A stretch of 64,000 bases of DNA from JADCCX01 sp031373545 (GTDB lineage: Bacteria > Pseudomonadota > Alphaproteobacteria > Rhizobiales > Beijerinckiaceae). Positions 60,801 to 64,000 of this stretch are shown one piece after another (positions within the stretch are counted from its first letter, which is position 1; each line of letters begins with the position of its first letter). The stretch is taken from NCBI GenBank assembly GCA_031373545.1, contig JANMMT010000010.1, positions 1 to 64,000 of the forward strand, read 5' to 3'. Position numbers and translations under genes: made by a program. A model generated the notes under the pieces. The model was not told the origin of the DNA and ran no database searches. It saw only the letters and a program-made list of their open reading frames with translations.

Positions 60801-62066
60801 ATGACCGAGATCCGCGTGCCCACCCTGGGCGAATCCGTGTCCGAAGCCACCATCGGCAAGTGGTTCAAGAAGCCTGGCGACAGCGTCAAGAAAGACGAGC
60901 CGCTGCTGGAGCTGGAAACGGACAAGGTGACGCTGGAGGTCAACGCGCCCGAAGCGGGCGTGCTCGCTGAAATCGTCGCGGCGGATGGCGTGACCGTCGG
61001 CGTCGGCGCGCTGCTGGGCCAGATCACGGCGGGCGGCGCGGGCGTGGCATCATCGGCGGCGCCTGCCGTGCCTGCGGCCAAGATCGAGCCTGCCACCGTT
61101 GCATCGCCCCCTCCGGTCAATCCAGTCGCCCCCGCTTCCGCTCCGACTTCGATGCCGCCCGCGCCTGCCGCCGCCAAGATGATGGCCGAGACGGGCGTGA
61201 GCGTTGATGCGGGCTCCGGCAAGCGCGGCCAGGTGCTGAAGGAGGACGTCGTGGCGGTTGTTGCCCGTGGCCCAGTGGCGGCGCCAGCGTCGGCTCCAGC
61301 CCCGGTGCCTGCCCCCGTCATCGCAGCTCCTGTTGTGGCCCGTGCGCCCGTGGCGGTGGACGATGCGTCCCGCGAAGAGCGCGTGAAGATGAGCAAGCTG
61401 CGCCAGACCATCGCGCGCCGCCTCAAGGATGCGCAGAACACCGCCGCCATGCTCACCACCTTCAACGAGGTGGACATGAGCGAGGTCATGGCCCTGCGCA
61501 CCAAATACAAGGACGCCTTTGAAAAGAAGCACAGCACCAAGCTCGGCTTCATGGGCCTGTTCGTGAAGGCCTGCGTGCAGGCGCTTAAAGAGCTGCCGGG
61601 CGTCAACGGCGAGATCGACGGCACGGACCTCGTCTACAAGAACTATTACCACATCGGCATTGCGGTCGGTACCGAGAAGGGCCTCGTCGTGCCCGTGGTG
61701 CGCGATGCGGATACGCTGTCGGTGGCGGGCATCGAGAAGACCATCGCCGGTTATGGCAAGCGCGCGCGCGAGGGCACGCTGACGGTCGCCGAAATGCAGG
61801 GCGGCACCTTCACCATCACCAACGGCGGCATTTATGGCTCGCTGATGTCCACGCCCATTCTCAACGCGCCGCAGTCCGGCATTCTGGGCATGCACAAGAT
61901 TCAGGATCGTCCCGTGGTGGTCGGCGGGCAGATCGTCATCCGCCCCATGATGTATCTGGCGCTGTCCTATGATCATCGCTTTGTGGATGGCAAAGAAGCC
62001 GTGACCTTCCTCGTACGGGTCAAGGAATGCCTGGAAGATCCGGCGCGGCTGGTGATGGATTTGTGA
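60801..62066 (+). CDS. sucB: 2-oxoglutarate dehydrogenase E2 component
   Basis: A 421-residue dihydrolipoamide succinyltransferase. One lipoyl domain is at residues 1-77 with the modified lysine in LLELETDKVTLEVNAPEAG (K43), followed by a Pro/Ala linker, the peripheral-subunit-binding domain (AAAKMMAETGVSVDAGSGKRGQVLKEDV) and a second linker, and the catalytic domain with the DHRxxDG motif as SYDHRFVDGKEAV near 393-405. Complete; a REP-like repeat separates it from the lipoprotein gene. Confidence 0.97.
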   Translation: MTEIRVPTLGESVSEATIGKWFKKPGDSVKKDEPLLELETDKVTLEVNAPEAGVLAEIVAADGVTVGVGALLGQITAGGAGVASSAAPAVPAAKIEPATVASPPPVNPVAPASAPTSMPPAPAAAKMMAETGVSVDAGSGKRGQVLKEDVVAVVARGPVAAPASAPAPVPAPVIAAPVVARAPVAVDDASREERVKMSKLRQTIARRLKDAQNTAAMLTTFNEVDMSEVMALRTKYKDAFEKKHSTKLGFMGLFVKACVQALKELPGVNGEIDGTDLVYKNYYHIGIAVGTEKGLVVPVVRDADTLSVAGIEKTIAGYGKRAREGTLTVAEMQGGTFTITNGGIYGSLMSTPILNAPQSGILGMHKIQDRPVVVGGQIVIRPMMYLALSYDHRFVDGKEAVTFLVRVKECLEDPARLVMDL

Positions 62067-62070
62067 GTTT

Positions 62071-62197
62071 TTCCTTCTCTCCCGTTTGCGGGGAGAAGGT
62101 GGTCCGAAGGAGCGGATGAGGGGCATGGGCTTCCATCCCATGCCATCTCATTTGCCCCTCACCCCAACCCTCTCCCCGTCGATACAGGGAGAGGGAG
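62071..62197. repeat. REP-like dispersed repeat, copy 5 (two facing halves)
   Basis: CCTTCTCTCCCGTTTGCGGGG-AGAAGGTGG with GGATGAGGGGC, then ATGGGC/GCCCAT-type spacer, then GCCCCTCACCCC and CTCTCCCCG...AGGGAGAGGG. Ends 5 bases before the AAGGAG of the lipoprotein gene. It sits inside the sucB-lpdA intergenic space. Confidence 0.8.
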
Positions 62198-62215
62198 CTA
62201 ACAAGGAGAAACGCC

Positions 62216-62512
62216 ATGCGCAAACTCGCTCTTCTCACCCTTTTCGTCCTTCCCCTCGCCGCCTGCCAGACCTTCGAGGAGCAGCGCGCCGAGATCGACC
62301 GCGCCGATGACGCACGCTGCCAGGCCTATGGTGCCCGGCGCGGGACGCAAGGCTACACCCAGTGCCGCATTGATCTCGATCGCAACCGCGCCATCGAGGC
62401 GCAGGCCCGGCGTCCCGTGGTGGTGCAAACCATCGGCGTGCAGACCTGGGGCGTCGGCATCGGCATCGGTGGTTACTGCCGCAACACGCCTTGGGGTGTG
62501 CGGTGCTATTGA
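62216..62512 (+). CDS. Small lipoprotein of unknown function
   Basis: A 98-residue predicted lipoprotein with signal peptide and lipobox LAAC (C17). The mature part is polar with regularly spaced cysteines (C35 in DARCQAYG, C50 in YTQCRI, C88 in GYCRNTPWGVRCY, C97), and the C-terminal Gly/Ile-rich stretch VQTIGVQTWGVGIGIGGYC. No recognised family. AAGGAG is 8 bases before ATG, just outside a REP-like repeat. Position between sucB and lpdA is unusual, and its link to the dehydrogenase complex is unknown. Confidence 0.8.
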   Translation: MRKLALLTLFVLPLAACQTFEEQRAEIDRADDARCQAYGARRGTQGYTQCRIDLDRNRAIEAQARRPVVVQTIGVQTWGVGIGIGGYCRNTPWGVRCY

Positions 62513-62552
62513 AATTTGAAATGTCGGCATGAATGCCGCTGCGGAGTTGTGA

Positions 62553-63956
62553 ATGTCCTACGATCTTGTTGTCATCGGCTCTGGCCCCGGCGGGTATGTC
62601 TGCGCGATCCGTGCGGCGCAGCTGGGGCTGAAAGTCGCCATCGTCGAAAAAATGAAGACCTATGGCGGCACCTGCCTCAACATCGGCTGCATTCCCTCCA
62701 AAGCATTGCTGCATGCCTCCGAACTGTTCGATGAGGCGGGCCATGGCTTTGCAGACCTCGGCATCGAGGTGCCCGCGCCCAAACTCAACCTGCCCGTGAT
62801 GATGAAGCACAAGCAGGATACGGTGGATGCCAACGTCAAGGGCGTCGAATTTCTGCTGAAGAAAAACAAGGTCGATGGCGTCAAGGGCTGGGGCACTGTA
62901 CTTGCGCCCGGCCAAGTTCAGGTCAAGGCCGACGACGGCACACTCACCGTGCTGGAAACCAAGAACATCGTCATCGCCACGGGCTCCGACATCGCCTCGC
63001 CGCCCGGTGTGACCATCGATTTCGACGAGAAGGTGATCGTCAGCTCCACCGGTGCGTTGGTCCTGGAAAAGGTGCCTGCGAAAATGATCGTGATCGGCGG
63101 CGGCGTCATCGGGCTGGAACTCGGCTCGGTCTGGCGCCGGCTGGGGTCCGAGGTCACCGTGATCGAGTATCTCGACCGTATTTTGCCGGGCATGGACGAC
63201 GAGATCGCCAAGAATTTCCTGCGGATCCAGCAGAAGCAGGGCATCGCCTTCAAGCTCTCCAGCAAGGTCACGGCGGTGGCCAAGACCAAGACAGGCGCCA
63301 ACGTCACTTACGAACCCGTGGCGGGCGGCGCGGCGGAGACGGTCGAGGCCGATGTGGTGCTCGTCGCCACGGGCCGCCGCCCTTACACCGAAGGGCTGGG
63401 CTTGGAGGCTGCGGGCGTGGCGATGGAACGTGGGCGCGTGGTGATTGACGATCACTTCGCCTCCAACGTGCCCGGCATCTATGCCATCGGCGATGTGGTG
63501 CGCGGGCCGATGCTGGCGCACAAGGCCGAGGATGAGGGCGTCGCGGTGGCGGAGATTCTTGCCGGGCAGAAGCCGCACATCAACTACGATTGCATCCCTG
63601 GAGTGGTTTACACCTGGCCGGAAGTGGCCTCCATCGGCAAGACCGAGGAAGAGCTGAAGGCGGCTGGCACCGCCTACAACGTCGGCAAATTCCCCTTCAC
63701 CGCCAATGGCCGCGCGCGCGCCAACCGCGCCATGGATGGCTTCGTGAAGGTGCTGGCGGATGCCGCGACAGACCGTGTCGTGGGCGCGCACATCATCGGC
63801 GCGGGCGCGGGCGATCTGATCCATGAGGTGGGCGTGCTGATGGAATTCGGCGGCTCGTCGGAAGATCTCGCCCGCACCTGCCATGCGCACCCCACCATGA
63901 GCGAAGCGGTGAAGGAAGCCGCCCTCGCGGTGGACAAGCGCGCGATCCATATGTGA
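62553..63956 (+). CDS. lpdA: Dihydrolipoamide dehydrogenase (E3)
   Basis: A 467-residue FAD flavoprotein that reoxidises the lipoyl groups of SucB. The FAD loop is VVIGSGPGGYVCAIRAAQLG near 5-24, the redox-active disulphide is GGTCLNIGCIPSKALLH near 39-55 (two Cys five apart), the NAD loop is IVIGGGVIGLELGSVWRRLG near 180-200, and the C-terminal His-Glu pair lies in CHAHPTMSEAVKEAAL near 443-458. Full length. Last gene of the TCA operon in the window. Confidence 0.97.
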   Translation: MSYDLVVIGSGPGGYVCAIRAAQLGLKVAIVEKMKTYGGTCLNIGCIPSKALLHASELFDEAGHGFADLGIEVPAPKLNLPVMMKHKQDTVDANVKGVEFLLKKNKVDGVKGWGTVLAPGQVQVKADDGTLTVLETKNIVIATGSDIASPPGVTIDFDEKVIVSSTGALVLEKVPAKMIVIGGGVIGLELGSVWRRLGSEVTVIEYLDRILPGMDDEIAKNFLRIQQKQGIAFKLSSKVTAVAKTKTGANVTYEPVAGGAAETVEADVVLVATGRRPYTEGLGLEAAGVAMERGRVVIDDHFASNVPGIYAIGDVVRGPMLAHKAEDEGVAVAEILAGQKPHINYDCIPGVVYTWPEVASIGKTEEELKAAGTAYNVGKFPFTANGRARANRAMDGFVKVLADAATDRVVGAHIIGAGAGDLIHEVGVLMEFGGSSEDLARTCHAHPTMSEAVKEAALAVDKRAIHM

Positions 63957-64000
63957 GGCATTCCATGCACCCAAGGCTTGATCCAGCGTGACGCCCACGC

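Overview
This is a chromosomal window of a high-GC alphaproteobacterium, most likely of the order Hyphomicrobiales (Rhizobiales). Three things point there: the gene order mdh-sucC-sucD-sucA-sucB-lpdA; the block trmB-metK-XRE regulator-lnt-corC-ybeY-phoH-miaB-folD; and a palindromic unit at 16419-16467 of the type scattered through Rhizobiales genomes. No rRNA, tRNA, transposase, prophage or CRISPR array was seen. About 57 protein genes are supported, nearly all complete.

Layout. 0-4.7 kb, minus strand: an uncharacterised three-gene operon of helical, coiled-coil proteins preceded by a spermidine-synthase-like methyltransferase. 4.8-10 kb, plus: a small Tyr/Gly-rich exported protein, a 2OG-Fe(II) oxygenase-like protein, a TPR-methyltransferase, then the Lhr-type helicase and PdeM phosphoesterase of the ligase-associated DNA damage response, without its ligase and exonuclease. 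10-12.2 kb, minus: DUF3429 membrane protein and a TIGR02186/TauE pair. 12.3-13.9 kb: a YefM-YoeB toxin-antitoxin pair, a dispersed repeat, a remnant of the toxin 3' end and an AT-richer orphan gene. 13.9-20 kb, minus: gyrB, a small exported protein, an RTX mannuronan C5-epimerase (AlgE type) and an aminotransferase. 20-29 kb, minus: the trmB-metK-lnt-ybeY-phoH-miaB-folD housekeeping block. 29.3-35.6 kb, plus: DCC protein, yebC, ruvC, ruvA (no ruvB), a DMT transporter, a mechanosensitive channel and a CAP-domain lipoprotein.

35.6-39.8 kb, minus: cytochrome b561/YceI pair, then a translationally coupled set of two AA_synth (DUF1185) paralogues with an enamidase-like amidohydrolase and a LysE exporter, which looks like an undescribed catabolic unit. 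39.9-43.3 kb, plus: gshA, an exported small protein, an intradiol-dioxygenase-like Tat protein and a ferric-reductase-like membrane protein. 43.4-45.4 kb: an accessory patch with a Phd-VapC pair, an AT-richer orphan, and a DUF559 endonuclease gene framed by inverted dispersed repeats and by a 31-bp direct copy of the acsA 3' end. 45.4-53 kb: acsA, a TRAP transporter, a small exported protein, zapE and a TetR regulator. 53.3-64 kb, plus: the TCA operon mdh-sucCD-sucAB-lpdA, interrupted by a small membrane ORF and a VapBC pair between sucC and sucD, and by a retropepsin-like protein lacking its catalytic Asp between sucD and sucA.

The most unusual content is the accessory material wedged beside housekeeping genes: three toxin-antitoxin pairs, short 'GTCCCCGTAAT' arrays, REP-like repeats that twice coincide with duplicated gene 3' ends, and small AT-richer membrane-protein genes that recur beside the toxin-antitoxin pairs. 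Family calls were made by reading the translations; no database search was run.
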